Part shown: piece after piece, positions 33,516 through 43,793 of the stretch
Layout: each line of letters opens with the position of its first letter
How positions within the stretch are numbered: position 1 is the stretch's first letter
Assembly (NCBI GenBank): GCA_030770535.1
Contig: JASVEC010000036.1
Coordinates: 62,001 to 126,000, forward strand
DNA length: 64,000 bases
Source of the DNA: Batkoa obscura
Lineage: Eukaryota > Entomophthoromycota > Entomophthoromycetes > Entomophthorales > Batkoaceae
Direction: 5' to 3'
Translations under genes and position numbers: made by a program
The notes under the pieces: generated by a model
What the model was told of the DNA's origin: nothing
What the model saw: the letters and a program-made list of their open reading frames with translations, nothing else
The model's database searches: none

Positions 33516-34145
33516 ATGGAGTACAAAAACAATGGCATAAAAAAAATCACTTTTTTATTCAAAATGGAAGAAAGGATAAAAATAAAAGTATATGAACCGG
33601 ATCAACATCGTTATAAATTCCAGCCCCATCAACTGGAGGTATTAAATGAACACTTTAGAAAGAATCCAAACCCTGGAAACTTAATAAAAAAGCAACTTGC
33701 TGAAGAATTAGATATACCATTAAGTAAAGTTCAAGTGTGGTTCAACAATCGCAAAAGAGGATGTAAACCAAAAGCTAACAAACCTGAGAATACTACGCGA
33801 GTGAGTAAAAAATTTACTTCTATTTCTGATCTGATACATGAGGGCAGAAACAATTTTTCTATGAGTTATCCGCCCCAACGAAATCGCGGGTCAAATACAC
33901 CAACACATGATACGTTTAGTAATGGTGAAGAATATTATAGTGGTAAAGAAATGATAAGTCATGAACAAGTTTACCCACCTATCTTAAAACCAAAAGATTT
34001 GATTACTAACAACATTTATTTCAACCAAAGCCAGCAAAATGATGTTAATTCTATGCAACTGAATTTAGATACGTTTAAGCCTCATTTGACACCAATTAAA
34101 GAACTGGAAGCTAAAGGCTTGGATTCTTCTCCTTTATCAATATAG
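33516..34145 (+). CDS. Homeodomain transcription factor
   Basis: A single exon of 209 residues from ATG 33516 (an internal Met at 33564 is an alternative). The homeodomain spans about residues 25-84: helix 1 HQLEVLNEHFRKNPNP, helix 2 KKQLAEELDI, helix 3 SKVQVWFNNRKRG, with W75, F76 and N78 at the conserved positions 48, 49 and 51 of the fold and Lys at position 53 instead of Arg. There is no three-residue TALE insertion, so it is a typical 60-residue domain. The remainder is Ser/Asn/Pro-rich and unstructured. Small fungal homeodomain proteins of this type include mating-locus and filamentation regulators, but no mating-locus companions are present here. Confidence 0.88.
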   Translation: MEYKNNGIKKITFLFKMEERIKIKVYEPDQHRYKFQPHQLEVLNEHFRKNPNPGNLIKKQLAEELDIPLSKVQVWFNNRKRGCKPKANKPENTTRVSKKFTSISDLIHEGRNNFSMSYPPQRNRGSNTPTHDTFSNGEEYYSGKEMISHEQVYPPILKPKDLITNNIYFNQSQQNDVNSMQLNLDTFKPHLTPIKELEAKGLDSSPLSI

Positions 34146-35968
34146 TTTGTTTTTGTTAAATATTTTTTCAATAAATTTTGTTTTCTACTTTCTTCAGTTT
34201 AAGCTTAATCTACTCCATTTTAAGCATAGCCACCGTTTTTTAAGAATACTTTCAATTCTGTTTATTTTAGGCTCGGCTCAACTTCTCCACATTATTCTCA
34301 ATACCTATCCATCCTATTTAATTGCTAATTTCTTATATTTGCTCCATTTGGAAATAAGTCCTGCTAATTATGGAATATTCTTTGAAAATTTAACATCAAT
34401 TTATTAAGTTATTACTGTCAATTAATTTATCCATTCCCTTTGTTTTATATTTTCTATATGATCCATGTGTAGCAAGATGTGCCATGTGTTTTAAACCATT
34501 TGTTGAAAATAGGATGGCTTAGTGCAAGCAAATTAAATTGAACTATAAAAATTAGTATCAAAAAAGTAAACTGCAACAAATTGTCAAGCAATTCTTCCTC
34601 ATGATAATAAATAAAGTAATTTTTATAATCTCATCCTAAAATGGTAAAATAAATTATCCTTTCTTTTTATATAAAGTTGGAATTTCTATTTTATTTATTG
34701 TTTTGAAAAATGTTTTTATTATTTTATAATCTATAGTAGGCTTTTAATTATAGAAACTATACTTTTATTATTTAAAGTTGTACTTACATTAAAGTAAAAC
34801 ACAAAGATATTAAAACTTTGCTTGAGAAATTATCTTATGATTGTTTTTAAATGGATTTAATTTTATTCCTTCATTTATAACAACAATCTTTTAATTTGAT
34901 GCTCTATAAAATGACTTTTAATATTAAGCTTGCTTTTTTTTGATATTGATAAAATTATATAGACCAATCAAATATATTGATATAAAAAAAGTAGATTATG
35001 AAAAAGTTGTAGGACAACTTATATATGAGTAGTGGGATAGTTATAACTGGCCGAAGAATTTGTTAAAGCTATGGTATTTTATGAATTTGCACAGAATTCT
35101 TAGTCGGTTATACCATCTGGTCATTCAGGTATAAACTATAGGATAACAGAATAATAGAATATGGGGCTGTTTTTTTTTACTTCATTATTTTTTCATTTTT
35201 TAAGCACTATTTATGTGGAAAAATTGTCAGTAAAATTCTTAAATACAAAAATACATCCCCATATGTAAAAATATAAAAGTAAAGGAAACCTGCAATAACT
35301 TATTCATGTCATTTTTATAGCAACATCAATGTCAATTATATGTAATGCTTGGCTTTCAATGTTTTTTATAAGCTTTGAAGAGATCAACAGAAATCTAAGG
35401 CAAAACCGGTAGCGGTATGACATGTTAGTCTCTGTAATATACACTTATTTATATATGAGACCCAGTTCGATCAATATCGTAATTAGAATATATGTTACAA
35501 AAGGAATTTGAATCAAAAACATTAATAGTTAAAATAAACATCACTCAAAAACAATATTTTAAAAGCAAACTGATAATTTTATTTTGTTAATAAATATTTG
35601 TTTTAACTGAGTACTTAAGACTCTAAAAAACATTTACTTGTAGGGCCACTTTCAAATTAAGGCTATATTTTAGGTTTAGGTTTAACTGATTTAAGTTTAT
35701 TTATTTTTATTGAAAAGGCTTATGGCAGACGAATCAATATAATACATACATTTATTATTTATAGTTACTATTAAACATTCATTTTTTGGCTTTTACTACC
35801 ATTAGTTTGAATTGATGTTTTATTATTTTATAGTACATTAGCTTTAAACTTTTGTTTAAAAAAATTACGGAGAAACTCAACCCTAATCATCACAACCAAT
35901 AAAATAAGATTACTAAATAATTAATCGAAATTAAGAACAATTCATTTTTTTCAATAAAATAAGACTAA
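34146..35968. other. 1.8-kb intergenic region with MITE copy 9
   Basis: Contains the MITE at 35159-35264. An 86-codon frame directly after the homeodomain gene (34147-34407) starts at TTG and looks like 3' UTR chance coding. Confidence 0.5.
35159..35264 (-). mobile_element. MITE-like element, copy 9 (near-consensus)
   Basis: Reverse copy, 106 bp, ATATGGGGCTGTTTTTTTTT to ACATCCCCATAT. Very similar to copy 17 at 56031, including the shared ATGGGGCTG and TATGTGGAAAAATTGTCAG variants, so these two are probably a recent pair. Confidence 0.88.
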
Positions 35969-36475
35969 ATGTAATTAAAAACAATAGTCACTGAAATAAG
36001 CTAACTAAATATTTTGTAGGTCATATGCAGAAGGTGGAAGCAGTAAGACAAAGCTAATCCAACAACAAGTGGATGAAGTGGTTGGTATTATGCAAGACAA
36101 CATTGATAAAGTTATGGAAAAGCAAGAAAGATTAGAAACTTTAAATGATAAAGCAGGTAATTAAAAATATCTAACTTAATGACAGTAATGAATGAAAAAT
36201 TATTTGGTTTTTATTTATTATTTTATTTTGTTTATAAGAGATATCTCCTAATTTTCCCATCTAGAAAACCTTAATCAAAATGCACAACAGTTTAAACGTG
36301 GAGCTAATAAAGTAAGAAAGAGAATGTGGTGGAAAGATTTAAAATTAAAGATAATTATTGGTATCGTAGTTTTGATTATATTAGCTGCTATTATCGGTAA
36401 GTTTATACTATTATTATCATTATTATTTATTAACACTTATTCTTAGTACCAATAATAATTAATGCAACTAAATAA
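35969..36475 (+). CDS. SNC1: Synaptobrevin/Snc-type v-SNARE (R-SNARE), start codon split by an intron
   Basis: Four coding pieces: 35969-35970 (AT), 36020-36156, 36265-36396 and 36447-36475; total 300 nt, 99 residues. The first intron (49 bp, GTAATT to TTTGTAG, with a CTAAC branch-like site) lies within the ATG. Read unspliced, the ATG is followed at once by TAA. The product starts MSYAEGGSSKTK, then the SNARE motif (LIQQQVDEVVGIMQDNIDKV, zero-layer Arg R38 in EKQERLETL), the juxtamembrane basic/aromatic KRMWWKDLK and one transmembrane anchor (residues ~73-94) with a six-residue luminal tail. This matches yeast Snc1/Snc2 and animal VAMPs, which drive fusion of secretory and endocytic vesicles with the plasma membrane. 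SNARE identity is certain; the split start is the best-fitting reading. Confidence 0.88.
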
Positions 36476-38548
36476 GTAGCATCGAATTTGTATTTTTTAA
36501 TTATATTTTTTGGATAAATGTATAAAAGTAGCTAATCTTAAATTTGATTTATACTGATCATTATTATTTTATATTCTGTTGTATCTATCATTAAGTTTTA
36601 TGCACGTCTTTTGTTATTATTATTCTATAAGGTAATGTTTTTAATGCTGTTACAATTAGCTACTAGAAGTTACAGTTTTTGAAGATAAAAAGCTAAAGCC
36701 AGTATACTCGTAATACTTTTAAAGTGTAAATAAAACAAAAGAATGTCTTCAAGTATAAGTGCTGATATTTTATTTAAATACTAAGAATTTGTATGTTTGA
36801 ACAAGCTTTTGCTATAGAGTATTGCTTGGAAGTATATAGCGTGAACATTTACTAATAACATAGTCAAAGGGCTTAAGGTTAGGATGTGGGCAATCAAACA
36901 TACTAATTAATAGCAAATAAGTTAACATTCAGGATATAGTAGGAAACTAAAGGGTGTTAAAGTATGTTGGTTTATTTATGAAAAATAAAATGTGACTTAG
37001 CATAATAAATTTTGAACAACTAAACATCTATTCATCTATTACTTTGATTTATATATAAATAGAGATTCTACCTATAATTCTGTTTTTTATGCATATTTTA
37101 AACACAATAATTAAACTTTTCTATAGATTTTATATTGTCTGGTATAAAAGTACTAAAGTATTGTTTTTTTCAACAAATGGAGACATTTTTTTTAAAAATT
37201 CTACTTACACTTTCTCTACTTAATAGTGCTTAAATGAACAAAATAGTAAAATGGAAAGGTATCAAGTAGTTTTTTACAAATCTTGAAACTGATAGGGTGA
37301 GTATTTTTATTAATTACAAATTTATAGAAAAGAAATTTGAGGGCCGTTTGGTTAGGAAGTTAACGCCACTGGGTCTATTTTCCGAACTTTTAAAGGAAAG
37401 GTAAGAGTTATTATTTCAGGTAGCGGATTATTCAACATGTATTAATAGAGATGAGAGAATAGCCTTGGGGTCTTATGAAGAGTACTCGCAGTACAATCGG
37501 TAGATTATTCATAAGTTAGATCCAAAAAAATAGGAAGGTGAAGTAGACTCAAAAGCGTAAAGAAGGGTGTAAAAGTAGAAAGGAGAGAAAAGGATAGGAT
37601 CAATAGCAAATCCAAAAAGATTAAATGTTATTTTGTGTTAGAAATCAATACTACAAGACATTCAAAAAAACCAGTGGAAAGGTTTTTAAAAGAGTTTTTT
37701 TGTAAAAGACAATCCTAACATTCTCTAACGTACTCAACACCAATCCCCTTCTCTAGTCTTTTTTTTTGCAATTATTGTTCTTGCTTCGTAGAATTTTTAT
37801 GCCTTAAATAAACCAAACCATCCTCTTGGATGTGTAATAAAAAAAACTTTAACTCCAAAACATTAAACGTTTGCTTAACATTAAACTTTAATTTAAAGAG
37901 ATAGATTAGATGCTGGCGTTTGGATTAAAATTAAACTTTAAAAACACTAGAATATTATAAACTATTAGCTATAATTAATGAAGGTAACGATTAAAATTTA
38001 AGAAATGATAGTAAATAATCTAAACATTCCAGTTGTAAAATAAAAATACAAAAGTAAATTAGGTAGTTTTTTTTAATAGGATAAATATTAATACATTTAA
38101 TAAACTGTTGTAAAATGTAATTTACTCCAACTTAATTTAATATTCCTTTATTTTAAGTTGTTGAGTTAAACTATACTATTTCTAAACTAAAAACGTATAT
38201 TTAAAGATAGAAGTTAAAACCAAATTAACAGTTGGGGAGATGTATTTTTGTATTTAAGAATTTTACTAACAATTTTTCCGCTCAAATAGCGCTTAAAAGA
38301 TGGAAAAAGTGATGAAGCCAAAAAAATATCCACAGTTGTTAAAACCAGGAAATTAAAAACCAACAGGTAAAACGTCAATATGTAAAATTAAACTATTAGC
38401 TAAACAAAAAAATCATGATGAGCCCAACTGAAAGTTAAAGAAATGAACTTAATCCAATCTAAAGTATAAAAACTAAGGTTTTTTTCAAAATAAATTACAA
38501 ATAAACCACTTTTAATTATTTTAGATACCTACTTCTTAAGTTACAATA
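36476..38548. other. 2-kb intergenic region with a GC-richer segment and MITE copy 10
   Basis: Holds a compositionally distinct segment at ~37339-37825 bounded by loose inverted matches (GTTTGGTT / AACCAAAC), a possible decayed MITE at ~37174-37266, and the MITE at 38231. A TATAAAA box at ~38465 precedes the next gene by ~84 bp. Confidence 0.45.
38231..38334 (+). mobile_element. MITE-like element, copy 10
   Basis: Forward copy with altered ends (GTTGGGGAGATGT to AATATCCAC) and fully kept interior (TTTTTCCGCTCAAATAGCGC, AAAAGATGGAAAAAGT). Confidence 0.82.
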
Positions 38549-38734
38549 ATGCAATTCAATCTCATCATTGCCACTTTTATGGTTGCCGCATCTACTGCTT
38601 TAGTAGTACCAAATTCATTAAATAGACGTCAAACTGCTCCTTCTGAGAATGATGCTAAAATTAACTTACTTACAGGTGTAGGCAAAGACCTTAATGTTGG
38701 TGCTTTAGGTATCTCTGGTTTTGGACCAAAATAA
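38549..38734 (+). CDS. Small secreted protein with one dibasic site (single-unit KEP-like)
   Basis: A 61-residue frame. Signal peptide MQFNLIIATFMVAASTA, short pro-region ending NRR, then a mature peptide of ~34 residues containing INLLTGVGKDLNVGALGISG. No cysteines. The plan (signal peptide, dibasic site, Leu/Gly-rich peptide with an L.(V/I)...G motif) is the same as the gene at 30128 and resembles one unit of the repeat precursors at 23690 and 24697. The family is not recognised; a secreted, Kex2-released peptide is the likely product. Confidence 0.65.
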   Translation: MQFNLIIATFMVAASTALVVPNSLNRRQTAPSENDAKINLLTGVGKDLNVGALGISGFGPK

Positions 38735-39008
38735 TAATTTTATTTTAATTTTATAATAAAGTCATCCTAAATAATATATTGAATTTACCAATTTTGTATT
38801 AATACCATTTATATTAACTAACTTTGCGCTAAACATTTTTAATAAAAAGTAAATATGTTGCTTTAGCTACTATTTTACTAACATAATATATATCATACTA
38901 TTATTGTACGATACCAAAGTTGTTTAATGTTTTACGAGAGTGTGTAATACCGAATATTAGTCAAACTTTGCCTATCTTTAACTTTATATATAATGAGTTT
39001 AAAGTAAC

Positions 39009-39114
39009 ATATGGGGATGTATTTTTGTGTTTAAGAATTTTACTAACAACTTTTCCGCTCAAATAGCGCTTAAAAGGTGGAAAAAGTAATGAAATCAAAA
39101 AACCATCCCCATAT
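39009..39114 (+). mobile_element. MITE-like element, copy 11 (near-consensus)
   Basis: Forward copy, 106 bp, ATATGGGGATGTATTTTTG to CCATCCCCATAT. Confidence 0.88.
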
Positions 39115-39190
39115 AGTATTTGTGTTTAACATAACTTATGATATGAGAATTCTTATTTTAGTTAAAAGATTATGAAAAAAATGGGTAAAC

Positions 39191-39294
39191 ATATGGGAAT
39201 GTTTTTTTGATTTCATTACTTTTCCATTTTTTGACACTATTTGAATGGAAAGATTATTAGTAAAATTCTTAAATATAAAAACATATTCCCATAT
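39191..39294 (-). mobile_element. MITE-like element, copy 12
   Basis: Reverse copy with ends ATATGGGAATGT and ACATATTCCCATAT; opposite orientation to copy 11. Confidence 0.84.
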
Positions 39295-39506
39295 TGCATG
39301 TAAAAATGCTATTAAATAAATAAAAGACATTTCTACTATACTACCAAATGCTTGAACATTTTAAAGCATGGGTTTGGTAAATCTATTTACTAAACCTTAT
39401 ATAGAAATGTAATCAAAATCAATAATAGAATACTGTATTAAATTTTGATAAATAACAAATTTATTAGCAACAAGGATCAAATAATATCCGTTAATTAGAC
39501 TTCATT

Positions 39507-40523
39507 TTAATAGGGATTGTATGGGTCTTTATCTGGAGTGCCAGTTAGAAGAGGGGCAGCACATGAAGTGATGGTAGAAGTAACGGTGTTAACGTTAGTT
39601 ACAGTTTCTTGGGGAGGTGCTTGAGTGTTTCCAGTGCATGCACACTCTGTAGTTGAAGTAACAACTTCAGTGGTAGTGCTTGGAGATAATGAAGGGCCTG
39701 GTACAGTTACTGTAGTGTTTTCGCTTACAGTAGAGCATTCATTTCCGTATGTGGTAGTGTTGATGGTCTCGACAATCCCAGGTATGGTGCTTGGAACACC
39801 GGTTACGGTACAAGTGGAAATCGAGGGTACTAAAGTCGTAGAAGTTACGATGGTTCCAGAAATAGTACTTCCTGGTAAGGTAGTGGTGATTGATTGAGTA
39901 ACTGTGGATACTTCGTTTCCAGTTATAGTAGAAACTACAGTTTCAATAGGTCCAGGGATAGTGCTAGCTTCTCCATTCACAGTGTTAGTAATAGTTGAAA
40001 CTGATCCAATAGTTGAAACTATAGTTTCTTGGGGCGCGGTATTTCCTGGAGCAGTTATAGTAGTATTTTCAGTCTCTGTTACTACTTCGGTTCCGGTAAT
40101 GGTAGAGATAACTGTTTCTATTTTGCCTTGTGTTTCTCCGCCAGGCACTGTTTGAGTTACTGATACAGTTTCGGTTTCCTTTACAACAGTAGTACTGTCA
40201 GTTCCCTGTGGCCCTGGGATGGTTTGAGTTAAGGTAGTAGTTTCAGTTATAACTACAGGAACACCCTCAATTGTCGATGTAACTGTTTGAGTCTCTTTGG
40301 CCGAATTAGATATTACCACAGTAGTTATTGAGGAAGTAAATGCAGTTTTAGTACAAGTACTTGTTACTGTAACGCATGGAGTAGAAGATGGCTCTGATGT
40401 TTTGGTTACATGCTTAGTCTTAGTACAGGTTGTAGTACTAAATACTGGTTTGTTGTCACAATATGGAGAGGCAGTTACTGCGGTAATGGCGATTATTGCT
40501 GATAAAATAGAGTAATATTTCAT
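39507..40523 (-). CDS. Secreted Ser/Thr-rich repeat protein (left gene of head-to-head pair)
   Basis: 338 residues from the ATG at 40521-40523; an in-frame TTG upstream is ignored. Signal peptide MKYYSILSAIIAITAVTAS, mature start near residue 20. The mature protein is almost wholly Thr/Ser/Val with degenerate 25-45 residue repeats containing (I/V)ETVVSTITG.EV.T and TIPGP, scattered single Cys in C(T/S)xT contexts, and a C-terminal SCAAPLLTGTP tail. No GPI signal or transmembrane segment, so it is secreted or covalently wall-attached, and likely heavily O-mannosylated. The first 22 codons and 599 bp of upstream DNA are identical, in inverted orientation, to those of the gene at 41857, whereas the mature proteins are only distantly related. 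Confidence 0.85.
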   Translation of the reverse strand: MKYYSILSAIIAITAVTASPYCDNKPVFSTTTCTKTKHVTKTSEPSSTPCVTVTSTCTKTAFTSSITTVVISNSAKETQTVTSTIEGVPVVITETTTLTQTIPGPQGTDSTTVVKETETVSVTQTVPGGETQGKIETVISTITGTEVVTETENTTITAPGNTAPQETIVSTIGSVSTITNTVNGEASTIPGPIETVVSTITGNEVSTVTQSITTTLPGSTISGTIVTSTTLVPSISTCTVTGVPSTIPGIVETINTTTYGNECSTVSENTTVTVPGPSLSPSTTTEVVTSTTECACTGNTQAPPQETVTNVNTVTSTITSCAAPLLTGTPDKDPYNPY

Positions 40524-41122
40524 ATTTAAAATCAATTTAAATGCTTATTATAATGTTAGTCAATAACAATTAAAATTTAGTTATCAAAATAAAGTTACTT
40601 TTTCTCCTTTTATATTCTTTTTTATTTTATATACATTAAAGTGATTTATTACTATTTTGTTCTCTGATTTATTGTAACTTTTAAAAAATCAAAACAATGC
40701 CACTACCTTTATAATATACATACATTTTTTAAACCCTGTTTATACTATATTTGGGGGTATTTGATAAAATGATTTTTGAAAACTTAATTTCTATACAATT
40801 AAATGAATTAGATTATTTATAGAATTGTAAATTAATTAAAAGATCATATTAGATTCTTATTTAACATAGATTTGCAAATATTTGAAGTATTTCTAATATA
40901 TCATTCCTTGTCTTGGGAATAATTTATATTTGTTTGTAAAAGCGAATTATTCAATAGATTAAAAATCCCATATTTTAAAGAGATCTCAATATACAACTAA
41001 TGTTCTATTTAACCTACATCTACATCTATTTATAAAGTAAAAAGCTACCTTATTGATGCTTCTTCAAAGTTATACCATAGTTTAATAAATGAGCAATATA
41101 CAGTTTGAGCTACGTATTTTTA
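40456..41122. repeat. Left arm of 667-bp perfect inverted repeat
   Basis: Reading both arms line by line, every base from 40456 to 41122 is the reverse complement of 41258-41924, with no mismatch or indel found. The arm covers the start of the leftward gene (68 coding bases), its TATAAAAGG box (40606-40614, minus strand) and 599 bp upstream. Confidence 0.95.
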
Positions 41123-41257
41123 GTATGGTATTAAACATAAATGCTAATATGAAATTTAATAAGCAGTATAAAGGTTTTGGATAAAGTTCTTTTACATTAA
41201 GTGATAATATTTTTCAGATTGTAACTTTTTGAACAATAAGAACATAAATTTTAGTAA
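41123..41257. other. 135-bp unique spacer of the inverted repeat
   Basis: AT-rich non-repeated centre between the arms. It would be the only part inverted by recombination between the arms. No ORF. Confidence 0.85.
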
Positions 41258-41924
41258 TAAAAATACGTAGCTCAAACTGTATATTGCTCATTTATTAAAC
41301 TATGGTATAACTTTGAAGAAGCATCAATAAGGTAGCTTTTTACTTTATAAATAGATGTAGATGTAGGTTAAATAGAACATTAGTTGTATATTGAGATCTC
41401 TTTAAAATATGGGATTTTTAATCTATTGAATAATTCGCTTTTACAAACAAATATAAATTATTCCCAAGACAAGGAATGATATATTAGAAATACTTCAAAT
41501 ATTTGCAAATCTATGTTAAATAAGAATCTAATATGATCTTTTAATTAATTTACAATTCTATAAATAATCTAATTCATTTAATTGTATAGAAATTAAGTTT
41601 TCAAAAATCATTTTATCAAATACCCCCAAATATAGTATAAACAGGGTTTAAAAAATGTATGTATATTATAAAGGTAGTGGCATTGTTTTGATTTTTTAAA
41701 AGTTACAATAAATCAGAGAACAAAATAGTAATAAATCACTTTAATGTATATAAAATAAAAAAGAATATAAAAGGAGAAAAAGTAACTTTATTTTGATAAC
41801 TAAATTTTAATTGTTATTGACTAACATTATAATAAGCATTTAAATTGATTTTAAATATGAAATATTACTCTATTTTATCAGCAATAATCGCCATTACCGC
41901 AGTAACTGCCTCTCCATATTGTGA
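41258..41924. repeat. Right arm of 667-bp perfect inverted repeat
   Basis: Exact reverse complement of the left arm. It contains the promoter (TATAAAAGG at 41766-41774, 83 bp before the ATG) and the first 22 codons of the rightward gene. Identity stops abruptly just after the first mature Cys codon. Confidence 0.95.
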
Positions 41925-42828
41925 AAGGCGCACTCAAATAACAACCAGCTATTGCACTAAAACCGTCACTTCAACTGTGACCGGAAATGCAGTAAAACCA
42001 AGAACATCCACTATAACTACTACATCCACTAGTACTCAAACCCAACTTTCTACTATTAGTGAAACTAAGGATATAGTAGAAACTAGCACGGCTACTACCA
42101 CACTAGTTTTACCTGGCACAACTAGCACCAGCTTATGTACTGAAAATAAAATAGAAACTTTACCTGCTATTGAAGGTAAAGTGATCACAAGTACTGAGAA
42201 AGCCTTTGTAACTACCACTTGCACTGTTACAGGTCTACCTACTGAAGGGCCAGCAAAGACTGAAACTATAACAACTAGTATTCCTGGTACTGGGACAACT
42301 AAAATAACAAACACCGTTACAGAATCTGGGCCAGTAGTCACATTAGCTCCTATTATACAAACTATTCCCATATGTACCTCAACAGAAACTATACAAACTA
42401 CCATCCCTGGTACTATAGTAACTGCTCCAGCTAGTACTGTAATCAGCACTATATCTGTACCAGGTACTGAAGTTCAAACCATCACAACTACTTGTACAAC
42501 TAACGCACCAGATGTTACTGGCGAGCCCAGCACCATAATAGTCACTGGAAGTGAAGTACAATCAACCACTATTACTGTTGAGGCTCCACCAGTTACTGGC
42601 CCAGCTTCAACTGTTACTAATACTATTTCTTTGCCTGGAACAAGTGTAACTACAATGTTTAACACTGTTACAGAGACTGGAAAGCCTACCCCTTGCCCAC
42701 CAGTAGTAATCACTTCTACTGCAGTAGTAACCAACACTCCACAATGTTCCCAGCCTCAGCCCCTCCCCCCAATCACAATTACTTCTGACCAGGTCGTCTC
42801 AGTTACTACCTGTCCTAATATTTACTAA
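41857..42828 (+). CDS. Secreted Ser/Thr-rich repeat protein (right gene of head-to-head pair)
   Basis: 323 residues from the ATG at 41857-41859. The signal peptide and first mature residues (SPYC) are identical to the divergent neighbour at 39507; from residue 23 on the proteins differ. The mature part is Thr/Ser/Val/Pro-rich with repeats such as TSIPGTGTTKITNTVTESGP, ETIQTTIPGTIV and VTGPASTVTNTISLPGT, a few spaced cysteines in CT(V/T)T contexts, and a Pro-rich end (PQPLPPIT) closing with TTCPNIY. No GPI or membrane anchor. It is probably a secreted, O-glycosylated wall or matrix protein and a paralogue of the left gene whose promoter and leader were recently homogenised or copied. Confidence 0.85.
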   Translation: MKYYSILSAIIAITAVTASPYCERRTQITTSYCTKTVTSTVTGNAVKPRTSTITTTSTSTQTQLSTISETKDIVETSTATTTLVLPGTTSTSLCTENKIETLPAIEGKVITSTEKAFVTTTCTVTGLPTEGPAKTETITTSIPGTGTTKITNTVTESGPVVTLAPIIQTIPICTSTETIQTTIPGTIVTAPASTVISTISVPGTEVQTITTTCTTNAPDVTGEPSTIIVTGSEVQSTTITVEAPPVTGPASTVTNTISLPGTSVTTMFNTVTETGKPTPCPPVVITSTAVVTNTPQCSQPQPLPPITITSDQVVSVTTCPNIY

Positions 42829-43298
42829 ATGTAAAATGGCTCTTGCTTTATACCATCGTTGCTCGAAATAAAGTTTAATACTTATAACATGCTTTTATAT
42901 AAATAGTTGCTTAATGTAAAGTTGAAAATAGATTTAAATAATAATTTGATTAGTTTGATTTTATCTGCTTTGAATCTTTTACAGCTTTTATTAAAATCAT
43001 TTCGGTTCTCATGAGATCTAGTTTTTTTTAAAAGGCGTTAATATAGCTATTATTCAACAACTTCTAGATAAAACTACTTTAAGGAAAATAAAAGAAGCTT
43101 TGAAGGGATAGTATACATAAGTTGATGCAAATAAAATAAAAAATAGAAAAGAAACAGATAAAAAACTAATTCTAGAAAGCAAACTTCTCAAGACAAATTA
43201 GTTTATGGATTATAATAGTATCAATTCTATAAAAAGTTTAAATACAACATAAATATTTCTAAAGATAAAAATAAATTTAAAAAAATCGCGAATCTATT

Positions 43299-43395
43299 AA
43301 GTTTATTTTTGTTTAAGAATTTACTAACAATCACTCCATTCAAATAACGCTTAAAAGGTGGAAAAAGTAATGAAATAAAAAAAACATCCCTATAT
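43299..43395 (+). mobile_element. MITE-like element, copy 13 (degenerate left end)
   Basis: Forward copy: left end lost, interior (AATAACGCTTAAAAGGTGG) and right end ACATCCCTATAT kept. Confidence 0.7.
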
Positions 43396-43435
43396 CATGA
43401 TTTAATAAAATTACAATAGCTTGCATTAAAACATA

Positions 43436-43530
43436 ACATGTCTTTTTTGGTTTCATCATCTTTTCTATCTTTTAGGCGTTATTAGGTGTGGGGAAAATAA
43501 AATTCCAAAGCGAAAAAGGCATATCCATAT
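43436..43530 (-). mobile_element. MITE-like element, copy 14 (degenerate)
   Basis: Reverse copy, strongly decayed: ACATGTCTTTTTTGGTTTC at one end, CATATCCATAT at the other. Confidence 0.6.
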
Positions 43531-43793
43531 AAAATATTTTCAATATTTTATTTTTATAATTTTATTTTTATAATTTTGACAAACACTAATAACGAACTAA
43601 TAGCGTTTATTTGAAATTTTTATTTAACAATCAATAACAATCTTTATGAAAAAATAACATGAGGATGAAAATTTTTAATCTTTTAAATATAATGATTTAT
43701 ATACAAATATATATAATATTTAAAACAATTAATACCGAGTTATGCATAAATTATAAAATACTTTATATATCCTCTCTATAAAAAACTACAATG

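Larger units (their letters stand above)
38735..39506. other. Intergenic with an inverted pair of MITE copies
   Basis: Contains MITE copies 11 (forward) and 12 (reverse), 76 bp apart, between the small secreted gene and the wall-protein gene. Confidence 0.6.
42829..43793. other. Convergent spacer with two degenerate MITEs
   Basis: About 960 bp between the wall-protein gene and ELP3; contains MITE copies 13 and 14 in opposite orientation. Confidence 0.55.

Noticed and set aside
34147-34407. 86-codon frame directly after the homeodomain gene
   Set aside because: It starts at TTG, is a Leu/Phe/Ile-rich chance frame in AT-rich DNA, and has no promoter or domain.
37174-37266. Further MITE copy
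   Set aside because: Only loosely similar (AAATGGAGACATTTT, TAGTGCTTAAATG); too diverged to count with confidence.
40456-41924. Inverted repeat as the ends of a fold-back transposon or an LTR pair
   Set aside because: The arms are inverted rather than direct, contain the promoters and leader codons of two host genes, and the spacer has no coding content.
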